The notes below the pieces were generated by a model. It made no database searches. It saw only the letters and a program-made list of their open reading frames with translations, and was not told where the DNA came from. A stretch of DNA of 64,000 nt. Origin: CAUUJV01 sp963545565 (lineage in GTDB: Bacteria; Actinomycetota; Actinomycetes; Actinomycetales; Bifidobacteriaceae). A program made the translations under genes and the position numbers. The DNA lies in assembly GCA_963545565.1 (NCBI GenBank), contig CAUUJV010000002.1, positions 62,001 to 126,000 of the forward strand. The letters are read 5' to 3'. Below, piece after piece: positions 18,234-27,693 of this stretch (the first letter of the stretch is position 1; each line of letters begins with the position of its first letter).

Positions 18234-19496
18234 CTATTTACTTGCTTTACTGGGATCTGACGTTAAGGTGGAATTTCCAAAATGCTGAATAGGTTTCCAC
18301 TGTGGACGAGCAAAGATTGCCACGAATGCAATAGGCACATAGCTCGCCATATAAATCGGGAAACTTAAGCAATATGCGAATAGCTCCTTATTTGTTGCGT
18401 CAATCTTGTCGTGCTCAAGTAGCGAGGTTACAGCCGCCAACGCCATCATCCCTAAAAACGCAGTTACAATCGATATTCCGTAAGAGGATACATCGCCAAG
18501 CAGGGAATACCATGAAAGATACCCTAGCGCAGCAAAAATAACTGCCAACGAATAACGAATCAGTGAAATCAACATGAAAGGACAAATCATCAATGTCAAA
18601 TCAATCGCAGAGAAATCGCGCTCTCGGATAGCCCACTTAATAAGGCTTAAGCCGTAGTAGCGGAATACTTGCAAAAAACCTTTGCTCCAACGAACGCGTT
18701 GTGTCCAGCTTTGAGTGAAAGAAACAGGCTGCTCGTCGTAAAGCATTGCTGTTGAGCAATATCCAATTCTGTCTCCGTGCAAAATACAGTCAATAGTAAA
18801 TTCAAGATCTTCCGTCATGAGGAAGAATTTCCAACCGCCATTTCGCTCCATAATCTTCCGTGAGAACAAAAACCCCGTGCCCCCCACATGGCAGCTGTTG
18901 CCAAGAGCACTTCGAGTTCGGTTCACAAAGCGAGACTCCCTCACGAACCACAATGCCGCGCCTGAAGAAACCCAATTCTGAGCTATATTTGTGGAATTTC
19001 TGTAACTCGTTAAAACGTTGTAACCAGCTTGGTACGCCTTATTCATTTCGGCTATGTATTCACGGTTAAGCAGATTATCAGCATCAAAAACTAGGAATGC
19101 GTCGTATTTTTTGTGAGCACCGGAAGCAAGCATACTGCTGAGAAGATATGACAACGCATATCCCTTGCCAATTTTCTCCTTATTAAAACGCTCAATAACA
19201 TTGCATCCCATAGAACGGCACAAATCAGCGGTATTATCGGTGCAATTATCAGCAACGAGCCAAATATCAATCAACTCTTGTGGGTATGTTTGACTGTGAA
19301 TGGAATTGATGAGATTACCAATAACTTGCTTTTCATTGCGAGCAGAAATCAATACTGCATAGTGTTTATCTTGCGGAGCGTCTGGAAATGGTTTGAGCTT
19401 CGCAAAAAAACCGATGAGAATGTAAAGGCCTTGGTACCCCAAAGTAATAAAACCAAGAATTGAAATAAGCACATCAAGAAAAGAAAGAATTCCCAT
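18234..19496 (-). CDS. Membrane-bound family-2 glycosyltransferase, processive type
   Basis: Predicted polysaccharide synthase. An N-terminal membrane span (about 1-30) precedes a GT-A catalytic domain with LVADNCTDNTADLCR, the metal-binding FDADN, MTEDLEF and the TQRVRW motif (QxxRW). This combination is typical of processive synthases such as poly-N-acetylglucosamine, hyaluronan or cellulose synthases. Three or four C-terminal membrane spans follow. The sugar and acceptor are not evident. It is nine bases after the AI-2E family gene and 30 before dacB, consistent with an envelope role. Confidence 0.88.
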   Translation of the reverse strand: MGILSFLDVLISILGFITLGYQGLYILIGFFAKLKPFPDAPQDKHYAVLISARNEKQVIGNLINSIHSQTYPQELIDIWLVADNCTDNTADLCRSMGCNVIERFNKEKIGKGYALSYLLSSMLASGAHKKYDAFLVFDADNLLNREYIAEMNKAYQAGYNVLTSYRNSTNIAQNWVSSGAALWFVRESRFVNRTRSALGNSCHVGGTGFLFSRKIMERNGGWKFFLMTEDLEFTIDCILHGDRIGYCSTAMLYDEQPVSFTQSWTQRVRWSKGFLQVFRYYGLSLIKWAIRERDFSAIDLTLMICPFMLISLIRYSLAVIFAALGYLSWYSLLGDVSSYGISIVTAFLGMMALAAVTSLLEHDKIDATNKELFAYCLSFPIYMASYVPIAFVAIFARPQWKPIQHFGNSTLTSDPSKASK

Positions 19497-19505
19497 TTTA
19501 TTCTT

Positions 19506-20999
19506 TTACTTCCATTCCTCACGTGGAGAACCAGATTTAGAGTTTGAGTGATGTTTTGGGTTTGCAGGTTTGGCAGGAGTAGGCGCTTTTGCGGATGAAG
19601 CAGTTTTATCTTTTGTAATAGCTACAGTTGCAGACTCATCTTCTTCTTGCATAGTCCTATGCTGGCGCACACCCATAGTAGCTTCTTCCACCTCTTGACG
19701 AAGGCGAACAATCTCCTCAGCAGTTACATGAGTGCTAGAGCCTCGGCTGGTGCGAGGGAGTTTACTTGCAATCGGGTTGATAACGCTCTCACTAACCGCA
19801 TCAATTCCCTGAACAAGAACCGACTTCTTCGCCGGTTTTGGATCATCCAGCAAATCTGAATCAATCAGCTCGTAGCTTCGCGCATATGCCACAAACAATG
19901 CTTGGAAAGAAGCAACAACTGGAAGCGCAAGGAAGCCGCCAAGCGCACCGAATAGTCCCGCGCCTGCGAGCACACTGACGAATGCAATAGCAGGATTTAC
20001 ATCCATAGTGCGCTGCGAAATTGCAGGCTGGAAGATGAAATTCTCAATCTGCTGATACACCACAATATAAATCAAAATGTAGAGTGCATACCTGATTCCT
20101 ACACTTCCCCATGCTGAAATAACTGGTAATGCGCCGCCAATATACGTTCCCACGGTCGGCACAAACTGAGAAACAAGCCCACAGAAAATAGACAGAGGAA
20201 GCCAATAGGGAACATTTAAGAAAATAAGAAATACCGACATACATGCGGCGGAAATAATAGCTAAAATAATGCGGCTGTAGAGGAAGCCAGAAATCTGATT
20301 CTGGAAAACAGTCCACACCACAATAAAACGGCTCTGTGTGCGCTCAGGGAGCCACTTGCAGATGGTTTGGCGCATACGAGGACCGCTGGCCGCGATGTAA
20401 TACGTCACCAGAAGAACAGTAAGCAGTCCGAGTAGAACATTCCAAATACCAGCTGTAGCTGAAAGAGCCTGATTTGCGTAACCATTAAGCTGGTTAGTGC
20501 TGAATGATTTCAGAAGGCTGTATCCCAAATCATTAATGCTTGGCATAGTGACGCCAAATTGGCTATGTACCCATGACGTAAGATCTGAGTAGGCGCTAGG
20601 AATACTTGAAATCATTGCTATAAGCTGCTCTACAAGCATGCTTCCAAGAGCAACCATAAATCCCACAATTAACGCTATTGCCACAACCATCACGAAAATA
20701 GTTGACAGTGAACGCTTCCAACCGTGGCGTACCAGTATAAGAATGGCAGGTTCCATGGCAAATGCAATGAAGAGAGAAATGACAATATAAACGAGGACGT
20801 CAGATACTTTGCCCCATGAATTCCACACAAAAATAGCAGCAAAAACTGCAATAACTGCATAGAGAAGCGCTCGCCCTAGCCATTCCGGAGGCCTGCGAGG
20901 ATCACCTTTTTCTGGGAAAATATCCGCTAAGTCTAAGCGAGTGTCTTCATCTCCGTAACGATCGTCTCGAATACTCTTATCTGCAGCCATGAGCATCAT
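19506..20999 (-). CDS. AI-2E family transporter (PerM/YdiK-like membrane protein)
   Basis: A polytopic membrane protein of about 500 residues with the family's seven to eight hydrophobic segments and the conserved region ending in the PxVGTYIGGALPV-like stretch (FVPTVGTYIGGALPV). The C-terminal 90 residues are a charged and Lys/Pro/Ser-rich cytoplasmic tail. Members are described as exporters of autoinducer-2 or as ion antiporters; the real substrate here is unknown. Start choice is open (ATG at 20999, 20996 or 20990), none with a ribosome-binding site; a GATAAT element directly ahead could make it leaderless. It heads the eleven-gene run. Confidence 0.85.
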   Translation of the reverse strand: MMLMAADKSIRDDRYGDEDTRLDLADIFPEKGDPRRPPEWLGRALLYAVIAVFAAIFVWNSWGKVSDVLVYIVISLFIAFAMEPAILILVRHGWKRSLSTIFVMVVAIALIVGFMVALGSMLVEQLIAMISSIPSAYSDLTSWVHSQFGVTMPSINDLGYSLLKSFSTNQLNGYANQALSATAGIWNVLLGLLTVLLVTYYIAASGPRMRQTICKWLPERTQSRFIVVWTVFQNQISGFLYSRIILAIISAACMSVFLIFLNVPYWLPLSIFCGLVSQFVPTVGTYIGGALPVISAWGSVGIRYALYILIYIVVYQQIENFIFQPAISQRTMDVNPAIAFVSVLAGAGLFGALGGFLALPVVASFQALFVAYARSYELIDSDLLDDPKPAKKSVLVQGIDAVSESVINPIASKLPRTSRGSSTHVTAEEIVRLRQEVEEATMGVRQHRTMQEEDESATVAITKDKTASSAKAPTPAKPANPKHHSNSKSGSPREEWK

Positions 21000-21105
21000 T
21001 ATCGCATTTGTTGTGGTCAGGTATGGAGCCGAGCATCTTAGGAGCCAGGCTGTAGCCAACCTGCGTCAAATCTACCTTCAAAATTTATTCGGTCATTATT
21101 CGGCT

Positions 21106-21984
21106 ATGATGGAAGCTATGCCGTCCGTATCGATTGTGATTCCTGCATGGAATGAGGCAGAGAGAATCACACAGTGTCTATACAATGCCACCCAGCAAAC
21201 TGTTGCGCCCTATGAGGTGATTGTGGTGGATAATAAGTCGACGGACAACACTTGTGAGCTTGTTCGTGATTTTGCCTCTAAGCATCCTGAATCCAATATT
21301 ATTTTGATGCATCAGGACGAGGTGCAGGGTCTTATTCCCACACGTAATTACGGATTGAACCATGCCACTGGTGAAGTGCTTGGCCGTATTGATGCTGATT
21401 GCATGCTCAAGCCAGATTGGGTGGAAGTGGTTTCGAATGTTTTCGATGAACACCCGTCTGCCATGGGAGCAACAGGCCCCGTGACATATTACGATATGCC
21501 AGCTCGCCTGATCTCCTTAATGGGAGACCATACCGTCCGCTCCCGCGTATACCGTGCAGACGGCAAAAAAGCTCTTCTTTTCGGGTCAAATATGGCCGTC
21601 CGCGCTACTGCATGGCGCGTTATTGCTAATGAAGCGTGCCGCGACGAAGAAGACGTCTTCCATGAAGATATTGACGTCTCTTTGCACCTCTTTGATCATA
21701 ATTTCAGAACTGCATACTGCAAAGAAATGGTTTGTGGAATTAGTGCTCGGCGTATGGATACATCATTGTTCAGCTTCATGAGTTATATGCGCCGGTTCGA
21801 TAACACTTTTAAGGCTCATCCACAGCACTATCGCGAGCGCTACCCAGAGATTACCTTAATTGCTCTCTATCCTATGATTCATTTGGCATATCCGTTCTAC
21901 CAGAAGTATGCAAAGGCTCGTGGAATTGATCTGCCCAAACATGTGTGGGAGTCAGAACAGTGCAATCTTGGGTTAATAAAGTAG
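21106..21984 (+). CDS. Family-2 glycosyltransferase (soluble)
   Basis: A single-domain GT-A glycosyltransferase of about 292 residues. It begins with VSIVIPAWNEAERI, has the nucleotide-sugar motif VIVVDNKSTDNT and a metal-binding DAD (GRIDADCMLKPDW). No membrane span is present. The ATG at 21106 or 21118 is preferred; a longer reading frame would overlap the divergent AI-2E gene. No good ribosome-binding site is seen, and TATGAT at the start codon hints at a compact or leaderless promoter. The acceptor is unknown. Confidence 0.85.
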   Translation: MMEAMPSVSIVIPAWNEAERITQCLYNATQQTVAPYEVIVVDNKSTDNTCELVRDFASKHPESNIILMHQDEVQGLIPTRNYGLNHATGEVLGRIDADCMLKPDWVEVVSNVFDEHPSAMGATGPVTYYDMPARLISLMGDHTVRSRVYRADGKKALLFGSNMAVRATAWRVIANEACRDEEDVFHEDIDVSLHLFDHNFRTAYCKEMVCGISARRMDTSLFSFMSYMRRFDNTFKAHPQHYRERYPEITLIALYPMIHLAYPFYQKYAKARGIDLPKHVWESEQCNLGLIK

Positions 21985-22028
21985 CGCGAATATAGCGCAA
22001 GACAAAGCGCAAATAAAACCTGAAATAA

Positions 22029-22097
22029 GAAACCGCTCCAATATATTCCCTCAGTTAAGTGGTTTATAGATTGAAGCGATTTCTTTAATTTTTTTAG
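22029..22097. terminator. Imperfect hairpin between converging genes
   Basis: GAAACCGCTCCAAT (22029-) can pair with ATTGAAGCGATTTC (to 22083) with two mismatches, and T-rich sequence follows at 22084-22097. It sits between the glycosyltransferase and the dehydrogenase and may end both. Confidence 0.5.
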
Positions 22098-22114
22098 TTT
22101 TCAGTTTTTTATCT

Positions 22115-23270
22115 TTACATCAAGGACGTGTAGATGGCCAAGATGTCTTCTTCTGTTGCCTGACGAGGATTTCCTGGCGTGCACACATCTACGAATGCAT
22201 CGTGAGCCAAAAGTGGCAAATCAGCTTCCGTCGCTCCTACTTCAGAAATCGTAGTTGGGTTGCCAAGTTCCTTTGTGAGAGTGCGAACTGCCTCAACGGC
22301 TTCATCGCGCACCTTCTCAAGCTCGCCCGTGAATGCATCTTCTACGCCGAATGCGTTTGCAATTGCGCGATACTTTTCACCGGAGAATTCCTTGTTATAT
22401 TCCATAACAGGAGCAAGCAGAATGCCATTTGCTACACCGTGTGCAACATCAAGGCGACCGCCAAGAGGATGAGCCATGCCATGCACCAAACCAAGACCTA
22501 CATTGGAGTAAGCCATGCCGGTGATGTAAGAAGCATATGCCATGTTCTCGCCTGCAGGAACGTCACCCGCTACAGACTTTGCAAGATTCTGAGCAATGAG
22601 TTCAATAGACTTGAGGCTTAATGCGTCAGAAAGCTCCCATGCACCTGGAGTGATGAATCCTTCAATAGCGTGAGTCAAAGCATCAAGACCAGTCGCAACC
22701 TTGAGCCCACGGGGCATGCCGTCGGTCAAATCTGGATCTACGAATGCGACCACTGGAATATCATGCGGATCAACAGCAACGAACTTACGCTTATTAGCCG
22801 TGTCAGTAACAACATAGTTAATAGTAGTTTCAGATGCCGTGCCTGCAGTGGTAGGAACACCAAAAATTGGAACTGATGGGTTCTTAGTATCTGCAACGCC
22901 CTCAAGGGAAAGAACATCAGCAAACTCAGGATTTGCAGCGATAATGCCAATAGCCTTGCAAGTATCCTGTGGAGAACCGCCGCCAAGACCGATGAGGAAG
23001 TCTGCACCAGAAGCCTTAAACTTTGCAACACCATCCTGAATGCACTCAACAGGTGGATTTGGCTTTACATTAGTGAATACCTCAAACTCAATGCCACCCG
23101 CTGCAAGAATATCAGTCACTTTCTTAGCGGTTCCAACCTTCTCATCTGCCAAAGTTGGGTCAGTAACAACAAATGCCTTGTGGAAACCATGCGCCTTAGC
23201 AACATCTGGAATCTGCTGAATAGCACCGCGGCCAAAATGCTTCTTGGTTGAAAATCATGCGAAAGACCAT
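22115..23270 (-). pseudogene. fucO: Iron-containing alcohol dehydrogenase / lactaldehyde reductase, frameshifted near the N-terminus
   Basis: The family III (Fe-dependent) dehydrogenase reduces lactaldehyde or a similar aldehyde with NADH. A good start (AAAGGAG, then ATG at 23268-23270) opens MVFRMIFNQ, but the frame then runs to a stop. One base too many within CAAGAAG (about 23243-23249) explains it: removing one base gives NQKHFGRGAIQQIPDVAKAH and joins the long open frame that starts inside the Rossmann domain (23152). GGGSPQDTCKAIG and the metal-binding HGMAHPLGG are intact. Either a one-base insertion inactivates it or it is a read error. Without repair, the longest product lacks the first ~39 residues. 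Confidence 0.85.
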
Positions 23271-23394
23271 ATGAACTCCTTTAAATTGGTCTAAAGCTGA
23301 ATATTAACTCATTTTACATTCTAATAACGAAGTTGAGAATCGTGTGAGCTGTGTCACAAGTTGCAGAGAAAAGTTGAATCCATACATAGCTCTT

Positions 23395-24410
23395 TTACGC
23401 GCTCAGAGCACTATAAATCTGGCTAGAGGCCTTTGCAATTGTTGACCACGAGGAATTATTAGTCATAATCACGATAATGTAGTCACCGTTGTCGGTGTAC
23501 ACAATACCGGCATCATGCAGGTATGCATCGAGGAAACCGACCTTGTCTGCAACGGTTCCATTTGAACCTATCCCAGACGGGATTCCACTGCGATATTCCT
23601 GGTTTTCTAATAAATTAATTAGGAATAAACGATCTGAATCGTTGAGGATTGTGCCGTCATAATATTGGCGCAAAATTGTTGATAAATCACGCGCTGTTGT
23701 ATGCATGCTTTCGTAAGCAAAATTTGTATTCGTCGCACCGATTTCGTGCGCTTTAGACGTCATCTGCTCATATGAAGAATAGCCTGAGGTGCGCAGCCAA
23801 GCTTGGGGGCATGCGTTATCTGAATTGTGAATCATAGTGGTAATGCAGCTGCTCAGGGTCTGATTATTCAAAGTACTATCCAACGTCAAAGAACCATCTT
23901 CAACCTCTGACAACATATCGTAAGCAGCAAAAAGCTTGTACGTAGAAGCAGAAATCCAATCTGTATCAGCATTGATGCTCACAACTTCCGTTCGAGTTGA
24001 CATGTCGATTACCTCGATGGAATAATCCACTCCAGAAAAGTAGTAGCTAAAGTTGATTCCAACTCCGTATTTAAGTTTGAGCTAATTGCATAGATATCTT
24101 TGCTCGTGCTGCTTGAGCTTGTAGACGATGAGCTTGATGCTTTTCTTTTACGAGTTGACGATCGCGAGACCTTCGACGATGAAGAACTTGATGATGACGA
24201 AGCTGAAGTAACCGACGCTTCAAGCACACTGCGTGAATTAGATTTTTTATATGCAGATGTCACTTCAGATAATGCAGCAAATGGAGAAATCACAAAAGAA
24301 CAGACCACAACAATAGCAATACAAGCACTGAAGAGTACAGCTTTTCGTCTGGTAATGATGTGAGCTTTGCCCCTTTGTGCTGCGTGTCGAGCTGAATGAG
24401 CTTTGTGCAA
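23395..24410 (-). pseudogene. Class-A beta-lactamase-like serine hydrolase, frameshifted
   Basis: Two adjacent open frames are halves of one gene. The first (from a TTG at 24408-24410) has an N-terminal membrane span, then a long Ser-rich linker with basic patches, and ends LESTLATTF before going out of frame. The second continues SGVDYSIEVIDMSTRTEV and carries STYK (the SxxK nucleophile motif), NSDN and a KVG in the KTG position. The break is a run of four T (24036-24039 on the minus strand) where five would keep frame. The family includes beta-lactamases and peptidoglycan-acting relatives; resistance activity should not be assumed. Confidence 0.85.
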
Positions 24411-24698
24411 GCGTCTTGGCCTTTCTTACATCCCCAATTCAAGAGCGCATATGAACTCAAGCTATATGTTTGTTTCTTTTTCTTTAAATGTTCTTCAACA
24501 TATTTTTTTAACATGCTCCTTCAGCATGATCTTCAGACTTCTTCAAAAAGGTCAAAGTCCGTATAAAGCCACTCCATGTGCAAAAGCGGCACACTTAACC
24601 TATATGTCGAATATGAGTATTTGCTAAAAATATATGAAAAGAACAGTAAGAAAATATTTAAGAATCTCTGCCAAGAGATAATCGCGAGATTAAAATAC
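24411..24698. other. Intergenic stretch with nothing recognised
   Basis: About 290 AT-rich bases between the beta-lactamase-like pseudogene and the tRNA-Glu terminator. Possible short frames lack ribosome-binding sites or family features. Confidence 0.5.
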
Positions 24699-24727
24699 AA
24701 AAAGCTTCAACCCAAAATGATTGAAGC
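24699..24727 (-). terminator. Terminator after tRNA-Glu
   Basis: On the minus strand GCTTCAA pairs with TTGAAGC around a ten-base loop and runs into a T tract (24699-24703), nine bases after the tRNA end. Confidence 0.75.
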
Positions 24728-24736
24728 CATTATTCG

Positions 24737-24808
24737 TACCCCCGGAGAGAATCGAACTCTCGTTGTCAGAGTGAAAGTCTGATGTCCTAACCATTAGACG
24801 ACGGGGGC
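24737..24808 (-). tRNA. tRNA-Glu (UUC)
   Basis: Cloverleaf on the minus strand: acceptor GCCCCCG / CGGGGGT, D-arm TCGTCTAATGGTTAGGACA, anticodon arm CAGA-CTTTCAC-TCTG giving anticodon UUC, and T-arm GAGAG-TTCGATT-CTCTC. The acceptor closes with G1-U72, like the CAU tRNA. CCA is not encoded. Confidence 0.95.
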
Positions 24809-24895
24809 GAACTTGATAAATAATATACGAAGACCAAGATTTAGGCAAATTTGCGACACGTCGAGGTTTTCCGCGGTTTTTAAACCTTTCTAAAT

Positions 24896-25702
24896 TTATA
24901 CTTTTCTGAATGCAAAGTCATGGATTATTCTGCCTGCATCTAACCCTTTGCGCTCAAAGTTTGTTAAAACACGCCCATCAAAGCGCTTCGACTCATCAAA
25001 ATCTTTATGCGGTAAGTCTTTAGCAGTATCAGCAGTACCCTTGCTTACATGTTCAGTTGCCAAGCTTGCAACAACATCTGCTTCAATCACAAAGTCTTGC
25101 CGAGTATCCATCACTTCGTGAACATGAAGTGCATAATCATCTATATCAGTAGCGATGCGCCACGCTCCCCCATCTGCTAGTGCAGCATGAACAGCATCCG
25201 CTAAGTCATTTCGCACAACGCGGCGCTTATGATGCTTAGTTTTAGGCCAAGGATCAGGGAAAAACGTCCACACTTCTTTAAGCAGGCCAGGTTCAACGAC
25301 TTCCATTAGCTCCGGAGCGTTTACTTGTGCCATTTTCACATTCCTGAGCTCAGCTTTACCGGCAGAAAGTAAGGCATGTGCAACTCCCGGTGTATAAACT
25401 TCAAGTCCTAAAAAGTTCAATTCGGGGTGATTAGCCGCAGCAGCAATGATGTTTTCACCTTGCCCTGTGCCGATTTCAACGATTAACGAATTATCATTCC
25501 CCCATTTCTTCCGCACAAAAGCAGCATCGAGGCTGAAAGCTGGGTCAACCCCTAAATCATGGTCACCATGTGGAATATCGAGAAGATAATCAGGAGCATA
25601 TTTTTCCCATGCACGAGCTAAGCGCCCTTCAATATGCGTAGAACGGCGCACAAAAGACACTATCCCGCGATTGTGCTTGTTTTCTGTAGCCTCCGTCACC
25701 AT
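24896..25702 (-). CDS. trmB: tRNA (guanine-N7-)-methyltransferase
   Basis: Methylates G46 of tRNAs with S-adenosylmethionine. The SAM site is VEIGTGQGENIIAAA, and the family signature FFPDPWPKTKHHKRR is intact, as is the C-terminal TNFERKG. The start is placed at ATG 25700-25702 (or the GTG directly after), because GAGGAGAG lies right before it; longer in-frame starts lack a site. Reading upstream it diverges from galE with a palindrome between them. Confidence 0.95.
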   Translation of the reverse strand: MVTEATENKHNRGIVSFVRRSTHIEGRLARAWEKYAPDYLLDIPHGDHDLGVDPAFSLDAAFVRKKWGNDNSLIVEIGTGQGENIIAAAANHPELNFLGLEVYTPGVAHALLSAGKAELRNVKMAQVNAPELMEVVEPGLLKEVWTFFPDPWPKTKHHKRRVVRNDLADAVHAALADGGAWRIATDIDDYALHVHEVMDTRQDFVIEADVVASLATEHVSKGTADTAKDLPHKDFDESKRFDGRVLTNFERKGLDAGRIIHDFAFRKV

Positions 25703-25753
25703 CTCTCCTCGTCTCGTATCGCAAAATTTACTCTTGAAAACATATTCTAAAGG

Positions 25754-25774
25754 CAGATATTTGACAAATATCTG
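25754..25774. promoter_or_regulatory. Perfect 21-base palindrome between trmB and galE
   Basis: CAGATATTTG-A-CAAATATCTG has ten-base perfect arms around one base. It includes a TTGACA hexamer (25761-25766) that could be a -35 element, although no -10 at standard spacing is clear. Its symmetry fits a dimeric repressor site controlling the divergent genes. Confidence 0.5.
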
Positions 25775-25906
25775 TGATAGAATGAACAAAAGTAAACATA
25801 ATTACTACATAATTAAACATCAATGTTCTATGGCTTACTTCACAGACGACGTTAGCCAACATAAACTAGAAGAAAGCTAGAACAAAAAATACAGAAAGAG
25901 GCAGGC

Positions 25907-26917
25907 ATGACAGTTCTCGTTACTGGCGGCTGTGGCTACATAGGCGCTCATGTTGTATATGCATTGCAGCAGACAGGTGAAGACGTAGTTGTTGTTGACG
26001 ATTTAAGCTACGGAAAAGCTGGACGCATTGGAGACGCTCGCCTTTACGGCATGGATGTTTCCGCACCTGGTGCAGACACTCTTCTCACAGATATCATGCG
26101 CAGCAACGCAGTTGATTCCGTTATTCACTTTGCAGCTCGTAAGCAAGTGGGCGAATCGGTAGAAAAGCCACTATGGTATTACCGTCAAAACATCAACGGC
26201 CTGCTCAATGTGCTCCAAGCAATGCAGAATTCTGGCGTTCCAAAGCTCGTATTCTCAAGCTCTGCAGCAACTTACGGTGTTCCTCCCGTTGACGTAGTTC
26301 CAGAAGACGTGTCTCCTATGGTTCCAATCAATCCTTATGGGCAAACGAAGCTCTTTGGAGAATGGATGGGGCGCGCCGCTGCCGAAGCCTTCGACATTCG
26401 TTTCTGCGCACTTCGCTACTTCAATGTAGCTGGATGCGGTCCAGTAGAGCTCGAAGATCCAGCTATTTTGAACCTTATCCCAATGCTCTTTGACCGTTTG
26501 CAGCGCGGCAAGGCTCCAGCTATTTTTGGAGACGACTACCCCACAGAAGACGGCACATGCGTGCGCGATTACATTCACGTGTCTGATTTGGCAGATGCTC
26601 ATATTGCAGCCTTGAGCTACCTCGACCGTGATGAGCGCAAATACGATGCATTCAACGTTGGCACCGGCAAGGGAACTTCTGTGCGTGAAATCGTCGATGA
26701 AGTTAAGCGCGTAACAGGACTTCCTTTCACTGAATCAATCCAAGATCGTCGCGCAGGCGACCCTCCTCACCTCATCGGTTCCCCTCAGCGCATCAACGAG
26801 GAAATGGGCTGGCACGCACAATACGACGTTACCGACATCGTTGAGTCCGCATGGAAGGCATGGCAGGCAAATCCTGAGCATCATATCGATGTGAATACAT
26901 GGAAACAGACTGACTAA
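25907..26917 (+). CDS. galE: UDP-glucose 4-epimerase
   Basis: Interconverts UDP-glucose and UDP-galactose in the Leloir pathway or for envelope polysaccharides. It is a short-chain dehydrogenase fold with the NAD motif TGGCGYIGAHV at the N-terminus, the Ser-Ser pair in LVFSSSAATYG, the catalytic YGQTK, and the UDP-sugar region (RDYIHVSDLADAHI). Length 336 is standard. AGAGGCAGGC precedes the ATG. It stands alone between trmB and a DUF4190 protein. Confidence 0.96.
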   Translation: MTVLVTGGCGYIGAHVVYALQQTGEDVVVVDDLSYGKAGRIGDARLYGMDVSAPGADTLLTDIMRSNAVDSVIHFAARKQVGESVEKPLWYYRQNINGLLNVLQAMQNSGVPKLVFSSSAATYGVPPVDVVPEDVSPMVPINPYGQTKLFGEWMGRAAAEAFDIRFCALRYFNVAGCGPVELEDPAILNLIPMLFDRLQRGKAPAIFGDDYPTEDGTCVRDYIHVSDLADAHIAALSYLDRDERKYDAFNVGTGKGTSVREIVDEVKRVTGLPFTESIQDRRAGDPPHLIGSPQRINEEMGWHAQYDVTDIVESAWKAWQANPEHHIDVNTWKQTD

Positions 26918-27053
26918 CTTCCTATCAGGGCAACGCTAAACCCTCATAAGAATCCCAGTAGATATTTCATTATTTCTACTTTTCATTCTTATTTCTACTC
27001 TTCACCAAGAATAAACAAAAGCAATAAACCAACGGGCAAAAAGAACGCAAAGC

Positions 27054-27081
27054 TCAATTAGGATGTATCAATTAGGATGTA
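27054..27081 (+). repeat. Perfect 14-base tandem duplication carrying the ribosome-binding site
   Basis: TCAATTAGGATGTA occurs twice head to tail (27054-27067 and 27068-27081), directly before the DUF4190 start codon. The second copy places AGGA seven bases before the ATG; the first lies 21 bases away. Confidence 0.85.
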
Positions 27082-27084
27082 GAC

Positions 27085-27600
27085 ATGAGCAATAATTTTC
27101 AAATCCCAGACTTCTCTAATCAAAATACGCAGCCACAGCCACAGTACTCACAGCCAGATCAACAAACAGACCAGCCTTATGCTCAGCAGCCCTATACGCA
27201 ACCTACGAATGCATATGGTCGGCCATACTACGGCTACAACTATGGCTATGCGCAGCCACAACCCCCTGCAAACGGGTTAGCAATCGCAGCGCTCGTCTGT
27301 GGCTTTGTTATTGCTCCTTTAGGAATTATTTTGGGAGCAATCGCCCTTTCTCAAATTAAGAAGTCACACGAGAGCGGAAAAGGATTTGCTATTGCCGGTA
27401 TTGCAGTTGGCACAGTCGTCACACTCTTCTTCGCTCTGATTATCGGCGCTGTTATTTATGGTATTTCATCCTTCACACGGTATAAAGGTGATTACTGTGG
27501 CACTTTCGATTCTGATTGCAGCAGTACCACCACTTCCTACTCCACCAATACCACTTATCAGCTTATTAAAGAAGCACAAGAACGGCTTAAAACACGTTAA
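27085..27600 (+). CDS. DUF4190-domain membrane protein
   Basis: A 171-residue membrane protein. Residues 1 to about 67 are Gln/Pro/Tyr-rich (QPYAQQPYTQPTN and similar) and probably disordered in the cytoplasm. They are followed by two hydrophobic segments with the DUF4190 signature (NGLAIAALVCGFVIAPLG, then a basic connector and AIAGIAVGTVVTLFF). The C-terminus outside has two Cys in a short Thr-rich tail (GDYCGTFDSDCSSTTT). Function is unknown; such proteins are frequent in Actinobacteria. A duplicated leader segment lies just upstream. Confidence 0.8.
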   Translation: MSNNFQIPDFSNQNTQPQPQYSQPDQQTDQPYAQQPYTQPTNAYGRPYYGYNYGYAQPQPPANGLAIAALVCGFVIAPLGIILGAIALSQIKKSHESGKGFAIAGIAVGTVVTLFFALIIGAVIYGISSFTRYKGDYCGTFDSDCSSTTTSYSTNTTYQLIKEAQERLKTR

Positions 27601-27693
27601 TTCGACACGCCGATTTCAAAAAAATACGGTTCAAAGTTGCACAGATGAAAAACTTATTGTAGAGTTTCTACTCGGTTGCTTGATTGCAATCGT

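Noticed and set aside
23395..24410. Two separate genes (membrane Ser-rich protein plus a soluble beta-lactamase-like protein)
   Set aside because: The frames overlap at a T tract, and adding one T gives a continuous signal-stalk-enzyme protein without loss. The second frame has no ribosome-binding site.
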